A DNA stretch of 64,000 bases from Zychaea mexicana (Eukaryota; Mucoromycota; Mucoromycetes; Mucorales; Lichtheimiaceae): contig NW_026516666.1 in the NCBI RefSeq assembly GCF_025766255.1, positions 248,001-312,000 of the forward strand, read 5' to 3'. Positions 47,656-59,058 of the stretch are shown piece by piece. The position numbers and the translations under genes were made by a program. The stretch's first letter is position 1. Each line of letters opens with the position of its first letter. A model generated the notes under the pieces. It was not told where the DNA came from and searched no databases. It saw nothing but the letters and a program-made list of their open reading frames with translations.

Positions 47656-49301
47656 ATGTCTTTAATTCCAACTAACGAACATAAAGAGCAGATCCAACAT
47701 ATGCGAAGACTACATGGGGACTTGGTCTTGGACGAAGGCGGCTTCTTTAAAAAATTAATGCAAAAAGATCAGACGTTAAACAAAGAAGCAGCGACAGCAT
47801 ATAACAGCAATTGGAACGATAACAGCAACAACAACAACAAATATGACGACGACATCAAACAACAGCAACACGAAGACAATGGTGAGGACTCAGTCAGTCA
47901 TCGTCGGGAACAAGCTCAATCGATGACGAACGCATTTTATGATCTGGTCACTGATTTCTACGAGTACGGTAAGTCATGAGTTGCGCGTAGCAACGCAATA
48001 CTGCGATAAAAGAGTTACCAAGAGAAGCGACCATAAAAGTATCAGTGGATGTACCTGGGGAACACTCGTATATTGATTAGTAGCTTACATATAAAATTTG
48101 TTTTTATGCAGGTTGGGGACAATCATTTCACTTTGCCAGACTCTACAAAGGTATAAGATCGATCTGCTATAGCGTCATCATCTCCTCGTAATGATGTAGT
48201 ACTCAACAACAGTTCTACAATACCGTTTACCATTTTTTGATCGGAATACAATAGGAGACACTTTTGCAGAGAATATTAAACGACATGAAGCATTCTTGGC
48301 CTTGAAACTTGGTCTTAAACAAGGACAACGTGTATTGGTATGTTGGAGCTCACTTTGTCCATTAAAAAAAGCAGTTTTTTCTGATGCAAATTATAACAAT
48401 CGTCTCTAGGATGTCGGCTGCGGTGTAGGTAAATATCATACGGGGGCTTTAGCGACAGTAATCTAACATGGAAAGAAAGGCACAGCTACACAATACATTC
48501 AACTAAAAAAACGAACAAAAAAACGTGCTAAAATATGATAAATGTTGATTAGGTGGTCCACTACGAGAGATTGTAAAATTTTCAGGCTACGCGCATGTTA
48601 CCGGAATCAACAACAATGTATACCAGATCCAGCGATGTGCTGCCTATGCCGCAAAATATGGGTTGAGCGACTATACCGGGTTTGTCAAGGGTGATTTCAC
48701 AAAGATGCCTTTCGCCGATTGTTCATTTGACGCCGTGTTTTCCGTCGAGGCTACTGTGCATGCGCCACGACTTGAAATGGTGTATAGCGAAATTTACCGT
48801 GTACTGCAACCGGGTGGACGTTTTGCATGTTATGAATGGTGCACGACGCCCAAATACAACAATGACACTAGCGACGATACGATGAAGAATACTCGTAAAC
48901 AGCACCAGCAACAGCGCCAAGTGATCCATGCTATTGAACAAGGCAATTCGATCTCCAAACTGTATTCCACGCGTGAATGTCTGGAGGCGTTGAAGTCGGT
49001 TGGATTCAGAGTGATTGAGCAAGCGGATTTTGCGCCCGTGGATGCGGCTACTGTGCCTTGGTATTATGCGCTCAAGAGGCCTGAAGGGTTACGTGGCATA
49101 TTGCGATCGCCAGTGGGTCGGTTTTACACGCATAGCTTACTGACGGCTTTGAGCAAGTGCAAGCTGGTTCCTCCAGGTGTTTTGGAAACGTCACAGCTAT
49201 TGAATGATGCTGCTGATGCGCTGGTTGCAGGCGGTGAAATGGGAATATTTACGCCAATGTACTTTTTTGTCGTTGAAAAGCCGTTAGAGAAGAAAAATTA
49301 A
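47656..49301 (+). CDS. ERG6: Sterol 24-C-methyltransferase (Erg6)
   Basis: Exons 47656-47968, 48112-48150, 48255-48337, 48410-48428 and 48553-49301 are all GT-AG and in phase, giving 400 residues. The enzyme transfers a methyl group from S-adenosylmethionine to C24 of zymosterol in ergosterol synthesis, at the ER or lipid droplet. Visible family motifs are FYDLVTDFYEYGWGQSFHF, GDTFAENIKRHEAFLALKL, the SAM-binding LDVGCGVGGPLREI, TGINNNVYQIQRC and GDFTKMPFADCSFDAVFSVE, then TVHAP, the YEW sterol motif, and a C-terminal VPPGVLETSQLLNDAADALV-type segment. Fungal Erg6 is usually about 375-380 residues. The extra length is an Asn/Gln-rich insert near residues 55-80 and a Gln-rich one after YEWCTTPKYNND. 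The fourth exon has only 19 bases and encodes the core of the SAM motif. An in-frame upstream extension exists, but MSLIPTNEHKEQ is the natural start. Confidence 0.94.
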
Positions 49302-49323
49302 GCATGCATAATAGGATGATTTA

Positions 49324-49360
49324 CTAGTAGTAGTAGTAGTAGTAGTAGTAGTAGCAGCAG
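49324..49360. repeat. TAG trinucleotide microsatellite
   Basis: About ten TAG units followed by two AGC units lie 20 bases after the ERG6 stop codon, in its 3' untranslated region. Confidence 0.85.
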
Positions 49361-49675
49361 AGATGCAATTGGTATTATAACGTATACTAGTAGCTACCTC
49401 TATGAATAAGTTTTTTCTTTTTGTAATTAAAATATGCCCATAATCTACTCGGATATGTCAATTGTCTTGGTTGTCTGGAGGTGCCTGATTGTAGCGAAGG
49501 AGGTCGCCGTATCATGGAGACGATGATGGTTGGTTACACGAATCGCACCAATTAGGGATGCTGTGGCTTTTTTTTTTACCTCGACATGCGCTGTCGAAAA
49601 TTCTGAACTTTTTTTTTCTCCCCTTCATTCCCAACCCTTTTACGTTCATTCATTTTGACACATTGACACGCTAAC

Positions 49676-50725
49676 ATGGCTGGAGAGTTGGAATCCGTTG
49701 TTTTTGCTTACCTTGTGTCCAAGGGTTATAAAGAGGCTGCTGAAAAGTTAAAAGAAAAGTGCCCTTCGGTAAGTTTATCTCTTGGGGGACTATGATATAG
49801 TATGTCCCGTGCTGTCTGTATTGATTCCGATAAACTGATTCAGAGCTTTTTATTTTATACAGGCCGAACAATCCTCAAACAATGCCCCTTCGCTTCAAGA
49901 ACTGTACAAGAAGCACGGTGGAAGGTAAATACCGAGAGGAATGACTTGGTTTCGCGCCACGTGGGGAGAAAAAGGAAATTAATATATATCATGGTTCTGT
50001 ATTATAGTGACGAGGATACTGAAATGAAGGAGGCCGATTCCTCGTCGTCGTCCGACAGTAGCTCCAGCTCCGATTCGTCTAGCAGCAGTGATAGTGACTC
50101 GTCGTCTTCTTCGGATGAGGAAGAAGAAGAGAAGGTGGAGGCAAAGTCTACCGAATCGGTGAAGGAAGAGGAAGCCAAGTCAAGCTCTTCGGATAGTGAC
50201 AGCAGCAGCAGCAGCAGCGACAGCGAGTCGTCATCATCCTCTTCCTCGGACGAAGAAGAAGAAGAAGAAAAGGAGGAAAAGAAGGTTGAGGTGTCAGCAA
50301 AAGAAGAAGCAAAGGCCGATTCGTCAAGCAGCAGCAGCTCCTCGGATAGCGACAGTGACTCGTCGTCGTCATCTTCGTCTGACGAAGAAGAAGAGGAACA
50401 AAAGTCCGAAGAGACAGCAAAGGAAGCCAAGGTCAAATCATCTAGCAGTGACTCCTCCTCCAGCTCGAGCAGCTCTAGCAGTGAAAGCGACTCTGATTCA
50501 TCATCATCATCTTCATCCGACGAGGAAGAAGAGGAAAAGAAGGAGGAGGAAAAGCCTGTCGTCGTCGCCGCCACACCAGCCAAGGAGTCATCTAGCTCCA
50601 GCTCGGATAGCTCCAGCTCCAGCGACAGTGACAGTGACAGCAGCTCATCCGACGATGGCGACGAAAAAGATGATGATAAGGACGTTGAGATGAAGGAAGC
50701 AGCCAAGTCGTCCTCATCGTCATCC

Positions 50726-50758
<33 letters not shown>

Positions 50759-51700
50759 GAATCGGAAGATGAGGATACAAAGATGGAAGAAGCCAAGAAG
50801 GACTCCAGCAGCAGCTCGTCCAGCGACTCTAGCGACTCTTCCGACTCTGAATCCGAAAAGGAAGATGGTGACAAGAAAAAAGAAACATCTAGCGAACCCG
50901 TTGAAGAAAAGAAGGCCGAATCATCCTCGTCGTCATCGTCTAGCAGCAGCAGCAGTGATTCTTCTTCTTCGAGCGAATCTGAAGACGAAGAAAAAGAAGA
51001 AGAAAAGAAGGCCGAGTCTGAAGCCAGTGACGACAACTCTTCTTCATCTTCCTCGAGCAGCAGCAGCTCGGATTCGGATTCTGACGACGATGATGAAAAG
51101 AAACCAGTCAAGCAAGAAGATGACGCAGAAGAGGATTCGTCGTCCTCTTCCAGCAGTGGATCCGATGCAGACAGCGAATCAAGTGACTCTGATGAGGACA
51201 GTGACGATGAAAGCAACAACAAGAAGGAAGAAGCAGCAGAAGAAAAGGCTGACTCTTCTTCTTCTTCTTCTTCATCTTCGAGCAGCAGCAGCAGCAGCAG
51301 TGAGAGTGAGAGTGAGAGCGAAGATGAAAAGGAGAATGCCAAGGTTGAGCCAGTTGAACAAGAAGAAGCAGCAGCAGCAGCAGCGGTGAGCGCTGGCAGC
51401 AAGCATAAGCTTGAAGAAGCAGAGGTGAACGGCACAGAGGCCAAGAAGGCCAAGCGACAGCCAGGCACGCCATTCCAACGCGTGCGACCCGAGGAAGTGG
51501 AGTTTGTGGACGAGCGATTAAAAGACAACACGTACGTGAGCAAGGGCGGCTCGGACGAGATGTCGTATGGATGGAAGGCGCACGTGGACCTGATCAAGAC
51601 GCGGGGCGATAAGTTCAGAGCCGAGAAGAACAAGAAGAAGCGCGGATCGTATCGTGGTGGGCGCATCGACATGCAGTCGCATTCCATAAAATTTGATTAG
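49676..51700 (+). CDS. SRP40/NOPP140-like nucleolar phosphoprotein (LisH, acidic-serine repeats, SRP40 C-domain)
   Basis: Exons 49676-49768, 49863-49924 and 50008-51700 are in phase and give 615 residues. Residues 3-37 form a LisH-type motif (ESVVFAYLVSKGYKEAAEKL). Residues about 55-520 are alternating Ser runs and Glu/Asp/Lys blocks, ideal casein kinase 2 targets. The last 75 residues match the conserved SRP40 C-terminal domain: GTPFQRVRPEEVEFVDERLK, DEMSYGWKAHVDL, GDKFRAEKNKKKRGSYRGG and a final HSIKFD. Yeast Srp40 and vertebrate Nopp140/NOLC1 are nucleolar chaperones of snoRNPs linked to rRNA synthesis. The AGC/TCG and GAA/GAG codon pattern gives long open frames on the opposite strand that are not genes. 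The two short 5' introns are GT-AG. Confidence 0.92.
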
Positions 51701-52398
51701 TTTTTTTTTCTTTTCTTTTATTACTGTTTATTCTTTCGTTAAATACTCTCCCTTTCTCCCTCTCTCTCTCATAGTCATCTTCTCTCTCTTTATTCACACA
51801 TACTCATTTTTCTTTTTTGTTTCTCGATCTGCTACTTCCCCCCCGCACTTCATCATTTCCTAGCAACAAACTCTTTCTAGAATCTCTTTGTTTTATCTCA
51901 AGCAGCAAAATACACACATTGTATAGTAATCACAGATCGGGTGTCACACAGAGTGCCTGCACGGGCGCATGACCTGACTGTTTGCATCGAAAAAGGCCTC
52001 GTCTGACCCGCAGCAGCAGCAGCAGCATCGTCATCGTCATCATCTCCATCAGAAGCAGACAGAGCCATCTCTCTCTCTCTCTCTCTCACGGACTCATCCT
52101 CCTCTTGTCTAATATTTGTTGTTGTTGCTGCTACAAAAACACTTGCATGTATCATCTGTAAATCATCGTTTTTTTTTTTACCATTTTTTCCAACTCGAGA
52201 CAGCACAACCCTTCTTTTGGAGAACCCGAAAAAGCAACAGCTACCTTTCCCTCCTCCTCCTCCTCCTCTTTTTTTTTTTTGCCCTTTTTCTTTCCTTGTT
52301 TGCTAGCGACAAACCACCAACGAATCGCAACAACTAAAAAAATAAAATAAAACCCCACCCCACTCCTCAACCATACCTGCTCTCTCCCAACATAAGGA
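51701..52398 (+). promoter_or_regulatory. Promoter/long 5' leader of the CCCH gene
   Basis: Extremely pyrimidine- and CTG/CTC-rich: CT runs at 51750-51795 and 52068-52088, TCCTCC repeats at 52250-52267 and a T run at 52268-52280. The final bases before the ATG at 52399 are CCCAACATAAGGA. A long polypyrimidine leader is inferred. No coding exon was seen. Confidence 0.4.
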
Positions 52399-54000
52399 AT
52401 GAACGACCATTTGCTTGGCTCGGAATTACTTGCTGACGACTTTGATCAGCTTAGTCTGAACCACTTGTCCAAGAGCTCCCCGTCTGCCTTTCAGGTGAAA
52501 CGGTCGCGCAGCAGCAGCAAGCACCCACGCGCAGCCCTGGGTCGCAATAATAGCAATACAAATACAAGCAGCAATAAACGTAAGAGAGTCTTCCCTTCTT
52601 TTGTGCATAGTGTGTCTATACGCATCGTTCTAATAACCCGGCTGTGTGTTCTATTACCAGAATCCAACCTTTCGCACGTACCGTGCAAGTTCTTCAAACA
52701 AGGTACCTGCACTGCCGGCGCCAATTGTGTCTTCTCCCACAGCCAAGACTTGACGTCCGAGTCGGCTGTATGCAAGTACTTTATCAAGGGCAACTGCAAA
52801 TTTGGTTCCAAATGCGCCCTGCTCCACACCTTGTCGCCTGTAGAAAACACTGGCCGAACCAAGCTGTTCCAGCATGGTACATCGGCAGCAGCAGCGGCAA
52901 CAAGACGCAAAATGCATGCAAGTACGAGTACGACGACGACCAGTGCAAGCAATTACTTGTTGGTTGCATCCCCGCCTGACCCAAGACCACATCTCAATCT
53001 CACACGTGACGAGTCTAGAAGCAGCAACAACAGCAGCAGCAGCAGCAGCTATGGCAACAACAACAATAATAGTAATTACAGTTATGGCAATAGCGAGCTG
53101 ACGGCAGCCATCAGGCAACAGAGCTCGGGCATGATGTTCGGCACTGCCTCTGCTTCGGCGCCCAATGCAGATCCATCGCCTCTGGCCAACAATTTCGAGA
53201 AAAAGTATCTACTGTCACCTCCGCACTATGCACCCTCACACAGCAGTCTGTTGAATCCACAGCATCACAGACGCACATTCTCCCAGCAATATAGGGAAGA
53301 GCAACAACAACAACAACAACAACAGCAGCAGCATCATCGTCAGCAGCAGCAGCAGCATCGCCAGGAGCAACAGGAGGAAGAGGAAGAGGAGGATGAGGAT
53401 GTCTTGTTGCCAGCGTCGTTGAACGACCTGCTGACACCGGCAGAGTTGAGCCGATCCATGAGGGATCGGATGCTGAATCATCATCCGTCGACGTCCTTGT
53501 CGTATCACAATAACAGGTCGCCACTTGGATTATCCCCGTTTGATATGCCTCCAGCACCGCCACCAACCATGCAATCGTCGTCTTGGCATGTTCCATTTGT
53601 GCCAAACAGAACATCGTCTTCGTTTTCTGCTGCTGCTGCTGCTGCTGCTACCACCACAACAACAACGTCGTCAACGACACCCACTGCTGAAGAAGAGCTA
53701 TTACAACAGACGTCGTCGTCGATCCAGGCCATTAATATCCCGGGCGACAGCAGTCATCATCGCAACACAGGTGCTGCACTGCTCCAGCGAGCATCGCCCT
53801 CGGATGAAGACGATGAATTCTCACCGTTTGCCAATAATGGCGATGACGATACCCAGTTCTTTTTCATGCCGGATGATGTTACGACAAACGAGCAGCAACA
53901 GCCAAAGACGCCTACAGGAGCAGGTCATCATTTCCAAAGAATGCTTTCAGCACCCGTACCTTTCTCGTCTCTGCTACACAACAGTGTGCCCAGGTCATAA
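52399..54000 (+). CDS. Tandem CCCH zinc-finger RNA-binding protein
   Basis: Exons 52399-52579 and 52661-54000 give 506 residues. The intron (GTAAGA to TTACCAG) is 81 bases and contains no in-frame stop. Two CCCH fingers follow the splice. The first is CKFFKQGTCTAGANCVFSH and the second CKYFIKGNCKFGSKCALLH, both C-x7-C-x5-C-x3-H. The remainder is low complexity: Ser/Asn, a long Gln/His run at 53300-53375, an acidic patch, alanine and threonine runs, and an acidic C-terminal region. The paired fingers resemble fungal Lee1-type and other RNA-binding CCCH regulators of mRNA stability or development. The precise orthologue cannot be named. It is convergent with the CotH gene, with 409 bases between stop codons. 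Confidence 0.88.
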   Translation: MNDHLLGSELLADDFDQLSLNHLSKSSPSAFQVKRSRSSSKHPRAALGRNNSNTNTSSNKRKRVFPSFVHSVSIRIVLITRLCVLLPESNLSHVPCKFFKQGTCTAGANCVFSHSQDLTSESAVCKYFIKGNCKFGSKCALLHTLSPVENTGRTKLFQHGTSAAAAATRRKMHASTSTTTTSASNYLLVASPPDPRPHLNLTRDESRSSNNSSSSSSYGNNNNNSNYSYGNSELTAAIRQQSSGMMFGTASASAPNADPSPLANNFEKKYLLSPPHYAPSHSSLLNPQHHRRTFSQQYREEQQQQQQQQQQHHRQQQQQHRQEQQEEEEEEDEDVLLPASLNDLLTPAELSRSMRDRMLNHHPSTSLSYHNNRSPLGLSPFDMPPAPPPTMQSSSWHVPFVPNRTSSSFSAAAAAAATTTTTTSSTTPTAEEELLQQTSSSIQAINIPGDSSHHRNTGAALLQRASPSDEDDEFSPFANNGDDDTQFFFMPDDVTTNEQQQPKTPTGAGHHFQRMLSAPVPFSSLLHNSVPRS

Positions 54001-54409
54001 TAATTAAAATTCTCAACGGCAGTGAGTAAGCGCAGCAGTAGTGCTGAACAGCATGTATTATATAAAAAAATGTATTCTTCTTCCTCACCCTTATTCAAGC
54101 CCCCAAAAAGTGATACCGCTAAACCTTTACCCCCATCTCTCCTCTCTTTTGTTACCCTTTTATACGACGAAACCCGCTTCTACCCATTCCCAAAAGTTGA
54201 CTGCTGCAGCAGTTACTATCATTTGAGCACTGAACTGCTGCTATTATAGCCAATGCTAGTAGTATAGCACAGGAAAAAACACACACACACTTGTCATTTA
54301 CCCTTTCAAAAAAAAAAAAAGAACCCCACACCATTATATATTATAAAATACGATCCAAAGCTTTTATAAACAACACTAGATGAGATAGACCCACGGGGGA
54401 CTACCTCAG
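54001..54409. other. Convergent 3' untranslated regions
   Basis: This space lies between the stops of the CCCH gene (+) and the CotH gene (-). It contains a CA run (54280-54290), an A run (54308-54320) and TATA-rich sequence at 54336-54350. No gene. Confidence 0.5.
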
Positions 54410-56554
54410 TCAGCTAGCGATGTAGTGTGTCAATGCCTGTTTGGCCTGCGTGATGTAATCATGAAGGGGCATCAGAGAAGGATGATCCGCGATGGGGCCA
54501 TGCAAAGCCGAGTGGAAATCGATCATGTTAATGCGGGCCAACAAATCGGAACCCAGCGGCAGCTGCAGGATCTTTTCCTGGATCTGGCGACGATGCTTTT
54601 GGGCATTCGCATCATGATCAAACGCCGACGACCGGACCGTGCGGATCTTTGCGTCCCATGCTACATCGTCCTTGATCAGGTCCGTCAGGTAGTTGACATG
54701 GTCACGGAGACAGTCGTCTGTAAATAATCCCTTGTGGATTTCCTTGAGGATCCTGTTGAATTGTTTCTTGTACGTAGGGATCTGCATGATGTGTTGAAAC
54801 AACGGTCGGTCGTGGTGGAGTAACCCATAGCGATCCAGTGCTTGGTTCTTCTTTTGTTCTTCAAACATGCTGTTGCCCATCGTCTGGTCAAGGTCAGCTG
54901 TCATCCACACGAGCTTCTGGGTCGTCGGATGGTAGTATAGAAAGTAGTTGTGTGCGGCACCGAGGTACCCGTCCACATGACCCATTACCACTTCGAATGC
55001 CATACTGTTTGATTCAAAATAAGCCGTTTTTGCTGGTGAGTTTACAAAGTTTGAGAAGGGGCTTGAAAAAGACATACTTTTTCAGGAACATGTCAACGTC
55101 AAACCGTTCTTCCCACTCTTGCTCGTCTGTGCTATGGGTGGCAATAAACTCCAAGAACTCAATCAATCGCGTCAGTCCCGGTGGCTCTTCTGGATCTGAT
55201 GACTCTTGTCGGATCCTATAAAGGGCTGTCCTACTACTACTACTGCTGCTGCTGCTGATGGCTATTGAGTTGTTTGCTGTGGCGTCCATGTCATTAATAG
55301 TAGTACTCATAGCAACATCATAATCGGATGCAAGTGGCCCGCGGTAAGCCAGATTCGCGCTTGGTGTTTCAGGATTCGTAAAATTCTCTGCAATGTCGCC
55401 TTGGTAGAGCACGCCATGCTTGTACTTGTTCTTCTTGTTGCCCAGTGTCGCTTTGCTACCCCCAAAAGTGTTTTTGAGAAACGGGTTCTTGTAATTGTCC
55501 ACCATGACGTAAAGTCCCAGTGGCTCATTGTTGACAAACAATCTAAAGATCATAAACAAAACCGATGGGCTATATTGTAAGTAAACCAAGCAACAAACAA
55601 ATAAAGTTTTGCTTTTTTTTTACCTAACATAGGATGCACGTGATGCGGGCAATCCAGCAGCCCCAAGGACATCATAATACATCTTTTCCCGAATAAACGA
55701 AGGATCGGTCACGCTAGCACGTAGCTTGAATTTACGATACCCACCGAGTCCGCCTTCTTCCTTGGCAATATGCATACTATAGGAGAATTTTTCAAACAGC
55801 CGTGATGTTTGTCCACTCAAATGGATGCGGACGTGTTCAAAACGATGGAAATCGCGACCGGTGATGTGGGACACTGTCGCATTGATAGCAAAGTCATCGA
55901 GGTAATTGTCGTACAGTTCTTGCAGATCTTCGGCGTTCGCTTGCACATGCAGTGTTGGAATTTCGTTGGACGGATGGCATACTTGTCCCTCGTCGTCATC
56001 GTCTCGATAAAACGTGGATGTGCTAAAGAAGGACGAGGGTAATTGATGTGATTGTTGCTGCTGTTGCAATGATGATCTTCTTTGTTGTTGACGGTTATAA
56101 AAGTCGTGTGTTGAGTCAAATGAAGATGGATCACGCTCGAATTCTTCTTGGTCAATGATGAGCAAAGGAAGATTGTTGTCTTGTTGTTGTTGTTGTTGCT
56201 GTGGCTGGTCGAGCACGACGTAGCGGTATGGCATTGAGGAAGGTGCAGTGCCAATGTGTAGTAGTGGATCAAGACTGGATTGTGTGAGAATGTAAACGGA
56301 AGTATTGTGAAGCTGGATCGCCATAGATTGAGTGCTACTTGTCAATGGATGTATGACCTTGAACGAGGCTACTTTATTCTCATTGTCAGCGCTTGTTGTA
56401 AAAGTAGCAGCAGCACCAGCAATGATCACATTGATATGCCAAAAGAAGGAGGAAACTAAGAAAACGGGAAGCGGGTTTCCGTAAATGCATGTCAATACAT
56501 TTTGTGTAATTCATCTGTTGTGTTACGCTTACCGTAAACCCAGACTAGCCTCAT
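54410..56554 (-). CDS. CotH-kinase-domain family secreted protein
   Basis: Four in-phase exons on the minus strand: 56554-56533, 56455-55624, 55542-55078 and 55004-54410, giving 637 residues. The start MRLVWVYVSSFFWHINVIIA plus GAAA is a typical signal peptide, created by the first splice. An N-terminal region with Gln-rich runs is followed by the CotH domain: HVRIHLSGQTSRLFEKFSY, YRKFKLRASVTDPSFIREKM, YYDVLGAAGLPASRASYVRL, NNEPLGLYVMVDN, KHGVLYQGDI, NMAFEVVMGHVDGYLGAAHN and WMTADLDQTMGNS. Bacterial CotH is an atypical kinase of spore-coat proteins. In Mucorales the family is expanded, cell-surface exposed in several members, and one member is a host-binding adhesin. This copy has no obvious GPI-anchor signal at its C-terminus (ALTHYIAS), so it may be soluble and secreted. 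Whether it keeps kinase activity is unknown. Confidence 0.92.
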
Positions 56555-57162
56555 TCAAACAAATGGTGGGAATTAAGGAAAGATAAAGAAGACGTAGAAA
56601 CCTATGTAATGAAGCTTTAAGGTTGTCTTTTTTTTGGGAAGAATATAAGAATAAAAGTGTCCTCATCTGTCATCGAGAACAGAGTCCTGGAGTAGAGAAA
56701 AGATCCATTTGTTGATTATTATTATCCTTGGTCCAGTATTGAAGAATACCAATTGATCTAGCCTTCTCCAATGAGCCGTCGCTAGGCACACCCACGTGTT
56801 TGATCCATTGAAATTTTACGTATGTGTGTAGTAAAAAACAACAACAACAACATATGAAAGAGGGAACTCTATTGTTGCTTATCAGGATCATAAAAAGAAA
56901 ATCAAGGTATATAGTGTTTGTGTGGAAAACAACAGAGATAAAGAGAGTCTAGATAAGTGATCCCATTTCCCGCAAGTTGAAACCAGCAACAGACGCGGGA
57001 CAGTGGGACGGTGATAACATGAAAAAGTATACTAGGTTGTGTGGTTGGTTGGTTGGTTGGTTGGTTGGGTGTAAAGATAAAATAGTAGTAATAGACGGAA
57101 AACAATATAAATATAATGTGTAATATGTACAAAAAACGTGTTAGCTCTTCTCTTCTTCATAA
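56555..57162 (-). other. Space between 7-segment membrane gene and CotH gene
   Basis: It holds the 3' untranslated region of the upstream gene and the promoter of CotH. It contains four to five TTGG units at 57041-57066 and a CAA run at 56840-56850. No exon was recognised. Confidence 0.4.
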
Positions 57163-59058
57163 TCAGAACATGCGAAATTCATTATTGCTCCATTCAGGAC
57201 GTTGTGTAAGTCGTGCAGAGCCAAACGTAGCCGTCGGATCGACCATGGACGCAGATTCACGATCTGTGATTGTACGTTTCATGGGTCGTCGATTACTACC
57301 AAACTCTTCCGCCATAGAAGGCGGTGGAGATGATATTAGGGAATTTTGTAACGACGGCGACGAAATATCAAACGCTGGCGATGTTGGTAAAAGTTCAGGG
57401 TCGACGCTAATCACGGCTGATAATGGACAATGGTCGTTTGTCATTGTTGTGGCTGTGGTATGTTGAGCAAGTTGATGTGTCGATGAACTACGTCTTTCGT
57501 TGTTGTGATTGATCCCATTGTTATTGTTGTGGATATGGGTGCTGTCACCGTCCGGCGGTGCCGCAAAAGAATCTGGTATTTTGAGCGAAACGTTTAAATA
57601 GTCATTATTGTGATTATGATCATGCGGTGGCGATCGATGTTTGTGATCGTCGCTGGGCAGTCGAACTGCCATGCCACAGTGTTCGCAGAACGCTTGGTTG
57701 GACAATCGTGTATAATCGACGCGTAAGGCTTCAACGAGTAACGTAGACTCAAACAATGAAAAGTAAACAGTAAATGCCTGTATAAATTGCAAGTTAGTTT
57801 GTTTTTGAAATATGCTATGGACCCCAGAAATAAAACTTACATCAGATCTGTTACCCAGAAACACAGTAACTTTGAGTAAATTCATGGCCAAGTTGACAAT
57901 AAATGTCAGAATAAGACACCAAAGTGATTTACGAGCAATGTGTTCAATGACGCGGTTTTGTCGGCTCATGACTTTTTTCGACGTTCGGATATGTAGATTC
58001 AACCTGATACAAAAAGTGAATTTTAAAGGGTGATAGTGAGTAAAACGCGGGTAGAACGGGAGCAGACAGAGCGTGCGAATCTTTGTACAACCCTCAATAG
58101 CAGGGACTCTTACCTTCGAACAAACATGCCACTCAAAAATAGATTAGCTAAAATGTCGCTAATAAAGCTGAGGATGCTGACACCATTGCCCCTATAGAAG
58201 GTTTTTTTATATATATTAATAATCGATCCCGCCATTTCCCACATGGGAGAAGAAGGGGGCTGGAGATGTAAAAAGGAGAGAGAGAAGCGTATGTCATCAT
58301 GTAAGGGTTATTTTGTTTCATATGCAAACGTACCATTCGGCCCAACATGTTCCGCCTTGTATCACCGGCTGCTTCATTAATCGAGCTTGAAGCGGAACAT
58401 AGGCAAGTTCAAACGGCCATACTGAAAACCGGAGCAAAATCAGCAAAACACCGACTACCTTGATCCATCGTGAATGGAAATCAGGTTCCAGAATAATGAG
58501 TCGCATGAACATGACAACGTAGAATAACATGTAATCTAGAATGTTTCGTTAATGTCAAAAAGTCGTCTGCTTCTGCTTCTTTTTTTTTTTGGGTATTTCG
58601 TATGATATTTACTCAAGTGCCATAGTCTGTTATTAGAACCAAGAAAACCATATACATAACGATGAGTTCCCTTCCCGCAACAACACATGTTGTCTTTTAT
58701 TATATACAGAAGAGAAAAAAAAAGACTTACGAGACGAGGAGGGGAAAATACGCGCAGGTTTGAATCTCAAAGAGAGGAATGATGCCATACAAGACCTTGT
58801 GGACCAAAAAGACTGCGACCTGAGCCATATTGGCAACATGGCTGATACAAGGGGAGGAAATAACACCAGCATTATTCAGTACACAAAGTTGTCAAATGGG
58901 GGAAGAGAGGGTGCGTTTGCTTACATTTTCCCTCGAGTACGTCGATATTGTCGGTAGCAGACTTTAAAGTTTCGTATAGCGATCACCATGGCAATCCACA
59001 TACCAACCATGTTGATACGGTCCACAACTCTTTCACCATATGCTGTAAGTTGAATCAT
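57163..59058 (-). CDS. Seven-segment membrane protein with long cytosolic tail, uncharacterised
   Basis: Proposed exons on the minus strand: 59058-58925, 58841-58731, 58535-58334, 58191-58114, 58003-57841 and 57777-57163. Hydrophobic segments include NMVGMWIAMVIAI, MAQVAVFLVHKVLYGIIPLF, YMLFYVVMFMRLIIL, VVGVLLILLRFSVWPFELAY, SILSFISDILANLFLSGMFV, LWCLILTFIVNLAMNLLKV and AFTVYFSLFESTLLVEAL. A hydrophilic tail of about 180 residues follows, containing FCEHCGMAV and His/Asn/Ser-rich sequence. The topology resembles a seven-helix receptor, but I see no motif of a named GPCR class. The join of exon 2 to exon 3 is one base out of phase in my model, so a small exon, different splice site or sequence error is possible. 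The last intron (57778-57840, 63 bases) has no stop and is a multiple of three. Confidence 0.7.

Noticed and set aside
50002..51687. 561-codon open frame on the minus strand opposite the SRP40-like gene
   Set aside because: It consists of Leu/Ser/Asp/Glu runs that are the complement of the Ser and acidic codons of the real gene. It has no domain, and the plus-strand protein has clear LisH and SRP40 C-terminal motifs.
53111..53614. Minus-strand frames opposite the CCCH gene
   Set aside because: They are complementary to CAG/CAA and GCT repeats of the real gene, with no motif.
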